A DNA stretch of 64,000 bases, from positions 4,898,001 to 4,962,000 of the forward strand of contig JAPFFF010000002.1 of NCBI GenBank assembly GCA_039105265.1. Reading direction: 5' to 3'. The notes below the pieces were generated by a model. That model had not been told where the DNA came from and made no database searches. It saw only the letters and a program-made list of their open reading frames with translations. Shown here piece by piece: positions 10,198 through 20,386 of this stretch. Origin of the DNA: Tritrichomonas musculus. Lineage: Eukaryota > Parabasalia > Tritrichomonadida > Tritrichomonadidae. The position numbers were made by a program, and so were the translations under genes. The first letter of the stretch is position 1. Every line of letters begins with the position of its first letter.

Positions 10198-12152
10198 TTA
10201 AAAACAGCTAACATATTTTTGTTTATAATTGATGTTACTATACCTACAGTTAATCTTTTTATTTTTGATGTTATTGCTGTTTCACCTGATAAAATCTTAA
10301 GCTTATTATCATCATCAATAAATACTTCATCACCTATACTATAACATGAAGAATCAGTAACACGAACAAGATAATCACCTAAATTAGCAAACTTTATTGA
10401 ATTGTTTTCTTTATCTATATGTGTACAAATCCCTATATATTCTTTCCATATTCCTTGTGTTTTAACTGAACATATACAATCAATAACATCATCTTCATTT
10501 GATTCTATCCATTTATCATCTTTTCGTTTATATACTTTTCCAGTTAAGTAAACAGGAGCTCCTATAATAAAATCATCAATATTATTTAAAGTAGACTCAA
10601 TAGGTGCATAATGAGTAATAGTTGTTGAACCATTTGATGTAATTGTACCATTAACAAAAAGATTAGAATTAATTGTTGTTGTTCTTACTGATGAAGCAAT
10701 TTCATATAAAAATGCGGTTGAATCATTTAATATTACTTTATAATAAGCTAAATTACCTTTATTATAATATTGTATTTTTGCACATTTTGCTGAATTAAGA
10801 CCAAGAATTATGTTCGATTCATATAAATTTGGATTTTCTTGATAAACAAGTAATCCATTAGATTCTTTACTATCTATTTCTAATTTACTATATGCTAATA
10901 CAATATTATTATGAAAAGTTGTATTTGTTGAACTCCAATTTATAAGATTTTCATGTCCAACAACACCTAAAGCTCCTGAATTCATGAAAAAGCTTAATGT
11001 TGCGGCTTCATTTTCAGTTGAACTTCTACCAAATATTAATGAATTTGTTAATGTTGAATCTGTAGCATTGTCATCTAATATTGACAATGTACCTTTAATA
11101 GTTGAATCACCTTCTTTGGTAACATATTTATTATCATATTCTGTTAAACATTCAGGTATTTGACATTTAAATACAACTTTAGATAATATTAATGAAGCTA
11201 GATTAGTTATTGGTTTTTCATTATTTTCGAATATACCATATAATTCATTATAATAAAATCTATCAAAATCAGTAGTTTCAAGTGAATTATTTATTAAATC
11301 AGCTGAAGTATAAACATTATTCGTTAACAATTCATTTAATAAACTTAATGATGGAATAATTGATGTTGATTCTTTATTAGTTTCATAATGTTCTTTTGTT
11401 GAAGAAAATTCTAGTTTATCTTGTTTATCATAAAATTTATCACGTGAATCATAATACATACTTATACATGATTTCATACTTAATACTTTTTCATCATATG
11501 TTTCATCAAAATATGTTAAATTTAATGATTTATATTCATCATATCTAAATTCACTATCATATTTTACTATATTGAGATTATTTATACCAAAATCAGTTAT
11601 TACATGATCTACATATTTATATACAAATTCTCTTGTTAAATTAGCAGATAATACATTAGTATCATAAGATCGAATATATATATTTTGTAGAAATGTTTCA
11701 ATATCATCATTATCAACTGTTTCTGTTTTAACAATCAATTTATTATTATTGTTATATTCAATAAAATCAGAAAGAACATACAAACATAAATTAGCAGATA
11801 ATACATTAGTATCATTAGCAATTTCACTTATATGTTGAAGAAATATTGGAGTATCATTATTATATTCTTTTTCATAAGTAAGTATATCTAAATTGTTGTT
11901 TGATAATGAACTCTTTAATACTAATTCATCATTTTCACCATAACTTAGATCATTAGTTTTACGATATTCATTTAATGAACTTTTCAATACTAATTCATCA
12001 TTTTCATTATAACTTAGATCATTAGTTTTACGATACTCATTTAAATCAACATCAATAGTAGTATAATTACCATATTTCTTTATGTATTCTATTATTAATT
12101 CATCAATAGTATTACAATTTTTATTTTTATTAGCTTGATTTATTGTAAACAT
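10194..12152 (-). CDS. Fibre/spike-like virion surface protein, Polinton 1 (652 aa)
   Basis: 652 residues. The N-terminal half has repeat modules: a near-duplicate SLNEYRKTNDLSY pair near residues 40-85, TNVLSANL twice, and a KQDKLEFSSTKEHYETNKES module of the type seen in phage and large-virus fibres. The C-terminal 300 residues (SLIFGRSSTENEA, GLLVYQENPN, PVYLTGKVYKRKDDKWIES, GDEVFIDDDNK) are almost the same as in the 830-aa protein at 48246-50738. A trimeric shaft with a conserved C-terminal head or maturation domain is an inference. Starts 38 bp from the divergent gene at 12190. Confidence 0.7.
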   Translation of the reverse strand: MFTINQANKNKNCNTIDELIIEYIKKYGNYTTIDVDLNEYRKTNDLSYNENDELVLKSSLNEYRKTNDLSYGENDELVLKSSLSNNNLDILTYEKEYNNDTPIFLQHISEIANDTNVLSANLCLYVLSDFIEYNNNNKLIVKTETVDNDDIETFLQNIYIRSYDTNVLSANLTREFVYKYVDHVITDFGINNLNIVKYDSEFRYDEYKSLNLTYFDETYDEKVLSMKSCISMYYDSRDKFYDKQDKLEFSSTKEHYETNKESTSIIPSLSLLNELLTNNVYTSADLINNSLETTDFDRFYYNELYGIFENNEKPITNLASLILSKVVFKCQIPECLTEYDNKYVTKEGDSTIKGTLSILDDNATDSTLTNSLIFGRSSTENEAATLSFFMNSGALGVVGHENLINWSSTNTTFHNNIVLAYSKLEIDSKESNGLLVYQENPNLYESNIILGLNSAKCAKIQYYNKGNLAYYKVILNDSTAFLYEIASSVRTTTINSNLFVNGTITSNGSTTITHYAPIESTLNNIDDFIIGAPVYLTGKVYKRKDDKWIESNEDDVIDCICSVKTQGIWKEYIGICTHIDKENNSIKFANLGDYLVRVTDSSCYSIGDEVFIDDDNKLKILSGETAITSKIKRLTVGIVTSIINKNMLAVFK

Positions 12153-12189
12153 TTATCTATTGTTAAACGTTTTTTTATATAATAAACTA

Positions 12190-13683
12190 ATGAATAGAAC
12201 TTTTACAACTCCAAGTAAAGAATATCAAAAACAACATAATAAAAACAAGTTATCTTCTTTATATGATGATTCTGATGAAAATAATAATGATAATAATAAT
12301 AATGAAGCTGAAGTAGTTGAAGATGAAAGTATTGAACAATATAGAAATCTATTAACTAGTAAAGAAGAACCTGTTTCTGGTACTGAATTTGATGTTAAAG
12401 AATATCTTAAAAGTTTGGGTAAAGTAACAAGAGTTGGTAAAAGAGCAGAAAAAACATTTGAAAATTCTAAGAATACGATGAATGATTTATACATTTTCGA
12501 TAATAAAGTAGGAGCTGATTTATCTAAATATAGAGAAGCTTTATTTGATATCATCATAAACGGTAACTATAGAATCAAGTTTTCACCAAAATGTGCTACA
12601 CGTGATGGAGCAGAATTATATTGTAAGAAGAAGTTTGATAAATCAGGTTATCCATTATATAGATTAATACCAACTCGTTCTGATACGACAGATCCATTTA
12701 ATAACCCTATTTGTGATTTAAACGGTGATAAAGTTGAAGATATTGTTATTGTTGATAGATTAGGTAGACCTGTTATAATTAATGGTTTCAAATTAGTTAA
12801 ATCAGATCCGTATAAAAAAATATGGCAAACTGAAAGAATCAAAAATAAGGGTAAGATAGAACCTTTTGAAATTTGGATGAGAAAATTAACTAATTCTGCT
12901 AAAACATGGACATATACAAATGAAGAATGGAATAATGGTAAATTTAAACTAGATGTTGAAAATTATGATAAAGATATGCAAAATGCAGTTAAAGCATATG
13001 AAGAAGTTGGATTATCTAAACCTAGAATAAGTTCAAGATTAACAGCAAGAGGATTATGGGCTTCAATATTCTCAAAAATATGGCAGATTGCATTATTTAA
13101 TATGTTTAAAGATACTGAACATGTTGCATTTAGCAGATTAGAACCATTAAAAACATTGTTCAGTTATTTCAAAGTTTGTAATGCTTTATTTGTTCTAATG
13201 TTTGAAATTAAAGCTATGACCAAAAATAATTGTGAAAGTGATTGGAAAAAGTGGTTACAATTTAAACGAGATAATAGAAAGAAAGTAAATGCTGATTTAG
13301 GTATAGCTATTCAAACATTTTATAATGATCATATGAAAGCTACTATACCAATTGATAAAGATTATATAGAACCTGGTACAGAAATAAGAGATGAAGAATT
13401 AAATACTATGATTGATAATACTCATGCTATTGTGTTTACACATGGTTTATCATTTAGTGATGAAAATTTTGAAGCTTTTGCTAATTTAGCTAATGATATA
13501 CAAAATAATAAATTAACTAAAGAATTTATAAAAGAATTAAGAGAATCATTTTGTGATAGTATTGATACTTTCATTAATAATCAAGTAGGTGGTAATTATA
13601 TTATAACTAAGAAATTATATAAGATAAAGAAAGATGAATTTGCTGATAAAACATATATTACAAAAAGAACTAAAAAAGTATAA
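12190..13683 (+). CDS. Conserved late Polinton protein with DLNGD-NGY domain (497 aa)
   Basis: Start taken at the ATG at 12190 (MNRTFTTP); the longer frame begins only at a TTG. It has an acidic N-terminus with poly-Asp/Asn. A conserved block follows (GNYRIKFSPKCATRDGAELY, CDLNGDKVEDIVIVDRLGRP, VIINGFKLVKSDPYKKIW) and then a long helical C-terminal region. The conserved block and C-terminus align with the last 350 residues of the 909-aa product at 45502-48231. The DLNGD...NGY signature suggests a virion structural protein, but I cannot name a family with confidence. Confidence 0.7.
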   Translation: MNRTFTTPSKEYQKQHNKNKLSSLYDDSDENNNDNNNNEAEVVEDESIEQYRNLLTSKEEPVSGTEFDVKEYLKSLGKVTRVGKRAEKTFENSKNTMNDLYIFDNKVGADLSKYREALFDIIINGNYRIKFSPKCATRDGAELYCKKKFDKSGYPLYRLIPTRSDTTDPFNNPICDLNGDKVEDIVIVDRLGRPVIINGFKLVKSDPYKKIWQTERIKNKGKIEPFEIWMRKLTNSAKTWTYTNEEWNNGKFKLDVENYDKDMQNAVKAYEEVGLSKPRISSRLTARGLWASIFSKIWQIALFNMFKDTEHVAFSRLEPLKTLFSYFKVCNALFVLMFEIKAMTKNNCESDWKKWLQFKRDNRKKVNADLGIAIQTFYNDHMKATIPIDKDYIEPGTEIRDEELNTMIDNTHAIVFTHGLSFSDENFEAFANLANDIQNNKLTKEFIKELRESFCDSIDTFINNQVGGNYIITKKLYKIKKDEFADKTYITKRTKKV

Positions 13684-13707
13684 AAATAATATAGTCGTTA
13701 TGTGATT

Positions 13708-14634
13708 TTATATAGGTTTAAATTTAGGAATTGAAAAATTGTTATTGTTATTATTTAAATCACTAAGCATAGTTGGATAATTCGGTAATATTTTTTTTGG
13801 TCTTACTTCATTAAGTGTTTGTTTTATTTTTGGTCTTACTTCATCATTATCATTATCAGTTTGTTGTAATATTAATGTTGGTATTTTAGGTTTATTTCGT
13901 GAAGTAGTATGTGATCCTAAACTTAATATAGGGCTTGTTACTGCTTGTTTAAATACGTTAATAATTGGAAAACCTCTTCTATTATAATGATCTAAATAAT
14001 ATTGAAATGAGTATTTATTAGTTTCTTCATCTTTATTTCTTAATCTAACTTTATTCCATGATTTTAAGAATTCTTCTTTTTCAAAACCCATAAATATATA
14101 AATAGGAGTAGGCTCTTTTGTTTTTATTATGTTACCGTTAATATCAGTACTAAAACAATAATTTTTAGTATCATAGTTGTCATATTCATTATTGTATTCT
14201 TTATAAAGTATTATATATGATTCATTGATATTTCTGAATTCTTTTTCTATAAATACTAAAGTACTATTTTCTTTATTTGTATTATCAACTACTAACTTAT
14301 ATTTAGTTATTAAGCTTTTATCAACTACAGTTACATCATTTATCAAATTCTGTTCATCTTTAGTATCAACAACATCAGGTAAGTGTATTAATAGTTCTTC
14401 ATTATCTATATCACGAGAGCTTGTATTGACTGTATCTTCTGTATCTGTATCTTCATCTTCAATACTATATGATTTTGTGGTTATTATATACAAATCTCTA
14501 TAATTACTACTTAAATACAAATTAACAGTAATTAAATCTGTTTCATCATAAAATACTAATTTATTAGTTTCATTAATAACAAAAGCTTCTTTATCATTAA
14601 CATTTCTATCTTGTATAGGAGTTAATACACTCAT
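13708..14634 (-). CDS. Charged, partly disordered Polinton protein (308 aa)
   Basis: 308 residues. An N-terminal beta-rich part (NLYLSSNYRDLYIITTKSY) is followed by an acidic linker with the TSSRD motif (residues about 70-76), then a K/N/T-rich tail. It occupies the same slot as the 549-aa product at 43850-45499 in Polinton 2. Similarity is limited, but the TSSRD-coding DNA block is shared (14405-14430). It ends 24 bp from the convergent end of the 497-aa gene. Role unknown; the position among late genes suggests a virion part. Confidence 0.6.
   Translation of the reverse strand: MSVLTPIQDRNVNDKEAFVINETNKLVFYDETDLITVNLYLSSNYRDLYIITTKSYSIEDEDTDTEDTVNTSSRDIDNEELLIHLPDVVDTKDEQNLINDVTVVDKSLITKYKLVVDNTNKENSTLVFIEKEFRNINESYIILYKEYNNEYDNYDTKNYCFSTDINGNIIKTKEPTPIYIFMGFEKEEFLKSWNKVRLRNKDEETNKYSFQYYLDHYNRRGFPIINVFKQAVTSPILSLGSHTTSRNKPKIPTLILQQTDNDNDEVRPKIKQTLNEVRPKKILPNYPTMLSDLNNNNNNFSIPKFKPI
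14405..14430 (-). repeat. 26-nt TSSRD block, Polinton 1 copy
   Basis: Minus-strand reading encodes V-N-T-S-S-R-D-I-D. It differs at 5 of 26 positions from the block at 44870-44895 and 47807-47832 of Polinton 2. It is GC-richer than the DNA around it. Confidence 0.7.
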
Positions 14635-14657
14635 TTCATTATATTAAAAAGAATCAA

Positions 14658-15047
14658 TTAATATATCAATAAACAACTTAATACAAAAGCAGAAGGTTCT
14701 ATCTTATTACCGTATAAATCTGTAAACCATATTTTATAATCTCGTTTTGAAGTACTAAAGAATTCGTATTTTCTATATTTTGTTTGTCGTTTATTTGCTA
14801 ACATTATGAAGCTATCACAATAATTATCAATTTGAACTAAATCAGAATGAACCATTAAATCACCAACTATAAAATCTTTAACAATAGCACCTACATATTG
14901 AACAACGATATATTTTTTATTCTTACTTGATACAAATTCTAAAGGTAATCTAAATTCAGTATTTTGAGTATGAAAGTATCGTTTTGTTATTGGTTGTACT
15001 ATTTTACATGAACTCGTATGTGATTGTTGTTTTTGTTGATTTATCAT
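14658..15047 (-). CDS. Conserved small Polinton protein, possible minor virion protein (129 aa)
   Basis: 129 residues. From residue 25 on it matches the whole 109-aa product at 43517-43846: YFHTQ...LPLEF, NKKYIVVQYVGAIVK, GDLMVHSD, FIMLANKRQTKYRKYEF, IWFTDLYGN. The alternating hydrophobic pattern predicts an all-beta fold. Minor capsid (penton) proteins of Polintons are small jelly-rolls, so this is a candidate, but it is shorter than the usual penton and I do not assign it. It lies 24 bp downstream of the 308-aa gene's start on the same strand. Confidence 0.7.
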   Translation of the reverse strand: MINQQKQQSHTSSCKIVQPITKRYFHTQNTEFRLPLEFVSSKNKKYIVVQYVGAIVKDFIVGDLMVHSDLVQIDNYCDSFIMLANKRQTKYRKYEFFSTSKRDYKIWFTDLYGNKIEPSAFVLSCLLIY

Positions 15048-15105
15048 TTTAATTGTAAAATAACTTGTTTTTGTTGATTTGTTGTTTTGTTGAATAAAAT
15101 CATTA

Positions 15106-15147
15106 AAAAGTGAAGAAGTGAAATCTCACTATATTTTTGTCACTTTT
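15106..15147. repeat. 42-bp-motif copy b (Polinton 1)
   Basis: Starts AAAAGTGAAGAAGTG, contains GAAATCTCACTATAT and ends TTGTCACTTTT; the outer ends are inverted repeats (AAAAGTGA / TCACTTTT). It lies between the divergent 129-aa and 317-aa genes, upstream of the latter. Confidence 0.85.
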
Positions 15148-15184
15148 ATTTTTTTTCTAATTTTTATTTCTATATTACACAATA

Positions 15185-16138
15185 ATGTCAGTTATAAGCA
15201 GAAATCAAACAAACTCACTTAATCCAATAGAATACATATTTTATACAGATATCATTACTAATAATGAAGATAAAGAAGTACAAGAAAAACAAAATGATAT
15301 ATTAAAAGATTTATTACTTAATCAATATGATGCTGTTAAATATGATGTTGAACTTGAACATAATAATCAGTTTATAAAAGATGTATTTACTCTTGTTAAT
15401 AAATTACCAAAATTATTACAAATATCACAAACAAAACCCATAGAACCTATATTTGATGAAATTGAAGTACGTAAAACAGATAGTGTTGAAATAAAGAAGT
15501 TTATCAGAAAAGTGAATTATGATATGATAGGTTATAATTGTAATCATAATGCAATAAATGAGAAATGTGATAAAGTATTCATAAATGTTAATGATTTAAT
15601 TGAATCTGATGAATATAAAGAATATTGTAACTTTATTAAGAGATGTATGTTAGAAATATATACAAATATAAAATGGTATGAACATGAAAAGAAGACTTAT
15701 ACTAGTAAATCTAATAGATGGCAATATAGTAGTATTGAAGGTGTAAGAAGAGAATTATCAAATATCAAATCTGTTATATTCAAACTAAATGCTAAGATTA
15801 CTGAAATTAATTCTAAATCAAATAAAAGATGTTCAAGATGTGAAGCTAAACAAAGATTATATGATTATTCTTTACGTGAAATAGAAAGAATGAGAAATGA
15901 ACAACAAGAACAAGAAGAAATAAATAGAAAATATGATGAAACAGATTATGATATTGAAACATTTATGAAAGATAATTATCCTACAGTTGAAAGATTTTTA
16001 TTAAAAGATGTTCAACAAAAATATAACAAAGTATTTGGTATAAAGTTAACATTTGCTGAATTAACAGATAAATTAGAATCTACTAAAAAATGGAAGATAA
16101 CAAATGTAAGTAGAACATTATATGTTAATAAACTATGA
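15185..16138 (+). CDS. Relocating Polinton gene, 317 aa, with CxxC and winged-helix-like C-terminus
   Basis: 317 residues, about 90% alike by eye to the 318-aa product at 36667-37623. It has a conserved N-terminus (MSVISRNQTNSLNP), a helical middle, a C-x2-C pair (CSRCEAK, residue about 219) followed by an E/Q-rich coiled coil, and a C-terminal 60-residue block (VERFLLKDVQQKY, AELTDKLESTKKW, SRTLYVNKL) resembling a winged helix. The gene sits here between the 129-aa gene and the integrase, but in Polinton 2 near the ATPase. In both it is flanked by the 42-bp motif. The upstream ATATTACACAATA-ATG is also shared. Function unknown; a DNA-binding role is inferred. Confidence 0.75.
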   Translation: MSVISRNQTNSLNPIEYIFYTDIITNNEDKEVQEKQNDILKDLLLNQYDAVKYDVELEHNNQFIKDVFTLVNKLPKLLQISQTKPIEPIFDEIEVRKTDSVEIKKFIRKVNYDMIGYNCNHNAINEKCDKVFINVNDLIESDEYKEYCNFIKRCMLEIYTNIKWYEHEKKTYTSKSNRWQYSSIEGVRRELSNIKSVIFKLNAKITEINSKSNKRCSRCEAKQRLYDYSLREIERMRNEQQEQEEINRKYDETDYDIETFMKDNYPTVERFLLKDVQQKYNKVFGIKLTFAELTDKLESTKKWKITNVSRTLYVNKL

Positions 16139-16166
16139 AAGTGACAAACGAGTCTTCTTCACTTTT
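16138..16166. repeat. Shortened 42-bp-motif copy c (Polinton 1)
   Basis: AAAGTGACAAACGAG then TCTTCTTCACTTTT: the two ends of the motif without its central GTGAAATCTCAC part. It begins at the stop codon of the 317-aa gene. Confidence 0.6.
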
Positions 16167-16243
16167 GATTAAAAATGTTGATGATATTTTTGTTTTCATT
16201 CTTCAATTAAAAGAGAATAGTTGTTTTATGAGTTAAAATCATT

Positions 16244-16284
16244 AAAGTGACATAAATATAGTGAAATCTCACTTCTTCACTTTT
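16244..16284. repeat. 42-bp-motif copy d (Polinton 1)
   Basis: AAAGTGACATAAATATAG, GTGAAATCTCAC, TTCTTCACTTTT, in inverse orientation to copy b. It contains the last codons and the stop of the integrase gene (V-K-K-stop), so it is part of a coding sequence. Confidence 0.8.
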
Positions 16285-17720
16285 AATACAAAATAACTTC
16301 TATAATCATTATTTAGATCATCAAACTTATTACACACAAATTTAGTATATATAATAGGTACTTCTATAATAGCTTTTTCATTATCGGTTTTCGGTTTTCT
16401 ACCTATATTAGAAGTATTATAAAGTGTTAGTCTATTATTTTTGTCTTTATTGAATGTTTGATAATTATTCAACAATTTACATATTACATTACCATTTTCA
16501 TACTTTATAAATTGTGCAATTTCATTAAATACTCTTCTTCTTTTTTCATGCTTCTTTTGTGTTTTATCTAATTCAAGATGAACTAATATGATGTTACCTA
16601 ATTTATAACTTAACAAACCTTTTAATCTCTGTTCTTCTTTTATATCTTGTAATTTCAATTTCATTTTTCTAATATATCTCCATTCTAAATCAGGATTAAT
16701 TTGAACTTGAAAAGGAGTATAATATATGTATTTTGTTTGTTTTGTTAAACCTTTATCATAGAATTCAGAACTATCATAATCATAATTCTTAAACCTTAAT
16801 GATATATGTGGTGTATTATTATAATAATCTATCATTTGTCTCATTAAATTGTAATCTGCTAATCTTCTATTATCTAAACCAAAAGCGTTTCGTATAGTTC
16901 TAATAACAGAATCAACAGTTTTATGTGATAAAGTATAGGGTGAAGAATTAATAACTAACTTAATTGAATAGAAATCATTAATATGATTATGTTTATCATT
17001 ATACAAATTGAAATCTTTATATAGTTTACGTAAATAAGTGTATAATTGATAGTTTCTTTTAATATATTCTTTCAATTTATTTTTATCATGTTTCTTTATT
17101 AAATCATTTATTATTTGATCTCTATTTGTTTGTCCTTTATAATTAGCATCTTTTAATGTTTGATTTATATCTGATATTATTATTCTTTTATTGCTAGTTT
17201 CAATAACTAAATTATTATTATACATAGTCTTAAATGATGATTCACCATCACATTTAAAAGTATTAAATTCAAAATCAAAGTACTTATTCATTATTCTAAA
17301 TAATACATTTTGAATATTAATGATGTTCTTAATTGAATTCTTTTGATCAACTACTTCACTAACATCAACTATCGTATTATCTTCATCTATTATCTCTTTG
17401 TTAATTCTCTCATTATTTTCATAAATAAGAGGTTCTATAATAAGAAATCTTGTATTTACATTAATTAATACTAAATATGTTTGTTTTATTGATTCAAGTT
17501 GAGAATTATAATAATTTACAAACATTAGATCAATTTCCCAACATCCTCTTTCATTTGAAAAGTTAGGTTTTGACATTTTTTTACATGATTTCAATCTATA
17601 ATCAGGTATATAAGGTTCTTTTTCAATATTAGAAACATACTTATATTTTGATTTAAATGGATATTTAAGTAATGAAGAGTATTCTTTATCATATATTTTA
17701 ATTGTTTTTCGATTTGTCAT
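16269..17720 (-). CDS. int: Retroviral-type integrase, Polinton 1 (483 aa)
   Basis: 483 residues with an RNase H-like integrase core: CWEIDLMFVNYY near 60, LVLINVNTRFLIIEPL, FKCDGESSFK near 155, then a helix HKTVDSVIRTIRNAFGLD near 265 and YYNNTPHISL. A C-terminal basic, beta-rich tail (KRRRVFNEIAQFI, GNVICKLL) resembles the DNA-binding or chromo-like tails of Maverick integrases. It would join element ends into target DNA, producing the 6-bp duplication seen here. It aligns along its length with the 379-aa product at 42372-43511 but is clearly more diverged than the polymerases are. It ends inside copy d of the 42-bp motif. Confidence 0.9.
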   Translation of the reverse strand: MTNRKTIKIYDKEYSSLLKYPFKSKYKYVSNIEKEPYIPDYRLKSCKKMSKPNFSNERGCWEIDLMFVNYYNSQLESIKQTYLVLINVNTRFLIIEPLIYENNERINKEIIDEDNTIVDVSEVVDQKNSIKNIINIQNVLFRIMNKYFDFEFNTFKCDGESSFKTMYNNNLVIETSNKRIIISDINQTLKDANYKGQTNRDQIINDLIKKHDKNKLKEYIKRNYQLYTYLRKLYKDFNLYNDKHNHINDFYSIKLVINSSPYTLSHKTVDSVIRTIRNAFGLDNRRLADYNLMRQMIDYYNNTPHISLRFKNYDYDSSEFYDKGLTKQTKYIYYTPFQVQINPDLEWRYIRKMKLKLQDIKEEQRLKGLLSYKLGNIILVHLELDKTQKKHEKRRRVFNEIAQFIKYENGNVICKLLNNYQTFNKDKNNRLTLYNTSNIGRKPKTDNEKAIIEVPIIYTKFVCNKFDDLNNDYRSYFVLKVKK

Positions 17721-17789
17721 TTTAGCTAAAAAAAACTATATCAATTACATCAACTATCATTTATCAACAACAACATCAAATTCATTACT

Positions 17790-19635
17790 TCATTCATTAA
17801 CTTGACTATTAATAGGGGTTTCATCATCAACATATTCAAGTCCATTTAATGAAAGTTTGAAATAAGTATCTCTAGTTAATATAAGCTGAATTGGAGGTGG
17901 ATGAATAGTACCTTCTTCATTTACATTATAATATGTATCATTAGATCCAGTATAGATAGGTTGTCCATTTACTTGTACTTGTATATTACCATAACCTCCA
18001 TCTAATCCATCATAACAGTAACCAGCACTAGCTCTTTCAGTTTGAATATTAAATACAAAACTTGTTGAATCTGATAATGTATTATGATATCTTGAACCTT
18101 CATTATCATTTTTTGGCATAGTCATACTATCTTCAAATTCTTTTGTACATTGTAAAGTGATAGCATCTAAATCACCAGCTGTTAGTTGATTTTCAAAGAA
18201 TCTAGCACCGATTGTATCTACGTTCTCATCAGGGAAATTCTTACCTCCTATGTTTAAATAACAGTTTTGATAAATAGGGTTTTCAAAAACAGTTAAATCA
18301 TTATGATATTTTGGGAATAATAACGACATTGATGTTACATTAATTAAAGGTATATTTAGTGTAGATTTGATACCATTTGATGCTGCTGCTATTGGAAAAG
18401 CATGATAATCTATTTTTTGTGATGGTATAATAAGACCATCTCTTAATATGTTTTCGATACTATTTCGTGTTGATTCACAAACACCAAAACCTTGCATATT
18501 AGATTTACATAATGTTACTGTTAATTGATTACAACTTAATACTGCTTTTTGTGATGAATATTTAATTTTAGAACTTTCTTCAATAATATCGATAGTATAA
18601 TACGATTCTATTTTCATTCCATTATCTGGGTTATGTTTAGCAATTTCTCGTAAATCAGTAGTAGGTTTATTAATACCAAATCTTTCATATTCTTCATCTG
18701 TGAATTCGAATGTGAGCTCAATAGGGCTTGAATTAATTGGAGTACCATGTTCAGCACATACATTATATTTAATAGTTGTAGAATGATCAAATGTACCTGG
18801 TACTAGTGCTTCATTATTAATTTGTGTAAACTGTCGCTTTAATTTACCTTTTGCTTTTAACTCTCTTAATTGATCAAGTTGTTTCATTGTTATCTTATCA
18901 TCATCTTCTAAAAATGCTTTAACTTCAGCTACAGTATGAGGGTCTAACACGGCCCATACTAAACCAGCATCTGTAACTTGAAATCGTATTGATAGATCAC
19001 CTATGATTCCATTAGGGAATAGATCGAAAGCTTGAAGAGCTAACATATCATCAAATGGTAGATTAAGATCGAACTCAACTTGTGTTTTTGAAATCATTTA
19101 AGTTAACATAAGCACCAGCTATAGTTTGTGAATAAGATGATACGTTTTCCCATAATGAGTGTACAAATCTTCTTCTCTTCTTTTCTGTTTCTGGTTTTAA
19201 TGTTGAATATAAGAACCCTTCTCTAACACATTCATTTTGTTGATAACCAACATTAACATTATTATGAAGAATTTCTAATCTATCTAATAATTGATTTGAT
19301 GATTTAAAACCTACAAATATCTTATATAAATTATCAGAATCTTCAATAGTTCTAAGTTTAGATAAATCAGTATTTAATTGTAAATCTAATCTAATATGAA
19401 ATGTTAAGAATCCTTTATCAACATCACTTATAAAATGATCAGGGTGTGTTAAGCTAATTTGTGAATATTGACCTTTTGTATAAGGTGCAGGTTGATCATG
19501 ACAATCTACTGTTCTAAATGAAAACGATCTTGTACCATCATTAACATTAATCATTTCTCTCATTTTACTAAATGTGTTAAGTACATTACCAGCTTCTATT
19601 TTTAAATTATGTGCTCTTTCGTTACGATATAACAT
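17790..19635 (-). pseudogene. mcp: Double jelly-roll major capsid protein gene, Polinton 1 (broken, about one break)
   Basis: Product closely similar to the 647-aa capsid protein at 39738-41681: MLYRNERAHN start, SFSFRTVDCHDQPAP, RRRFVHSLWENV, FDLFPNGIIGDLSIRFQVT, NIGGKNFPDENV, FENQLTAGDLDAITL, SAGYCYDGLDGGYGN. Long all-beta regions with these blocks are the Polinton double jelly-roll capsid signature. The gene is a fossil with about one break; everything else in it looks well kept, so the break is probably young (or an assembly fault). It lies between the integrase and the divergent small basic protein gene. Confidence 0.88.
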
Positions 19636-19685
19636 TTTAGATTATAAAAAAAGTATTGTTCTTACTCTTTTATCATTTAATAAAA

Positions 19686-19955
19686 ATGGGTATTGGTATA
19701 TTTAAGAAAATGAAGAATTTATTTAGCAAAGTTGGTAATACTGTAAAAAATATAGCTACTAAAGTAGTTGAAAACATACCAAAAGTTGTAGATACAGGTA
19801 GAAAGATAATAGATAAGATTAAACCTATTACATCTTATATACCTGGTGTTGGTCAAGTTGTAGATACTATAGATAAAGGTTTAAGTATAGCTGATAAAGC
19901 TGGTAAAATAGGTAGATCTCTTGTTAATAATAAAGGTGAAATCAGTTATAAGTAG
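19686..19955 (+). CDS. Small basic amphipathic Polinton protein (89 aa)
   Basis: Start taken at ATG 19686 (MGIGIFKKMKNLF); the frame extends upstream only as hydrophobic translation of T-rich DNA. It is lysine-rich with amphipathic helices and a central PGVGQVVDTIDKGLSIADK. The homologue is the 84-aa product at 39442-39696 (MGVGVFNKIKK), in both cases divergent from the capsid gene. Size, charge and position are those of adenovirus pX/pVI-like minor virion proteins or membrane-lytic peptides; that role is an inference. Confidence 0.75.
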   Translation: MGIGIFKKMKNLFSKVGNTVKNIATKVVENIPKVVDTGRKIIDKIKPITSYIPGVGQVVDTIDKGLSIADKAGKIGRSLVNNKGEISYK

Positions 19956-20008
19956 TTAAATCAAAACAAATAAAATAAATGTATTTAAATCAGTTTAATT
20001 ATTAATAA

Positions 20009-20386
20009 ATGGAATTGAAAGTTATTAATGAAATTGTTGATGAAATAAAAAACTTTAAATCAATAGAAGAATTTAATATGTACTATCAAAAACATAAAGA
20101 TGATATTGATAACAAAACAACACAATATCTAAATAAGGTATACAAAATAGTTACTAATGATGGATCTGAATATAGAATAACAAAGAAGAATTGTTCTAAA
20201 TTAGACGGTAAAATAAAAGGTGGTGAAATATATCTAAGAAAGGTTAATAACAATGATAAAAATATTAAAGAACTTGAAAATGACATTATTAAAGCTGATA
20301 TTGAACAACTAAAGCTAAAAATAACAGAACTAACTTCAACAATTAATCAAATTGTACATACTATAAATCAATTATCAAATAATTAA
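20009..20386 (+). CDS. Conserved small Polinton protein, coiled-coil tail (125 aa)
   Basis: 125 residues: helical N-terminus (FKSIEEFNMYYQKHKDDID), conserved TQYLNKVYKI and YRITKKNCSK then GGEIYL, and a C-terminal heptad-like helix (KLKITELTSTINQIVHTINQL). The homologue is the 126-aa product at 38995-39375. Its end overlaps the convergent 78-aa gene by 4 bp. Function unknown. Confidence 0.75.
   Translation: MELKVINEIVDEIKNFKSIEEFNMYYQKHKDDIDNKTTQYLNKVYKIVTNDGSEYRITKKNCSKLDGKIKGGEIYLRKVNNNDKNIKELENDIIKADIEQLKLKITELTSTINQIVHTINQLSNN

Noticed and set aside
12225-12557. Minus-strand frame opposite the 497-aa gene
   Set aside because: Serine/leucine-rich antisense of an Asn/Asp-rich coding stretch; a shadow.
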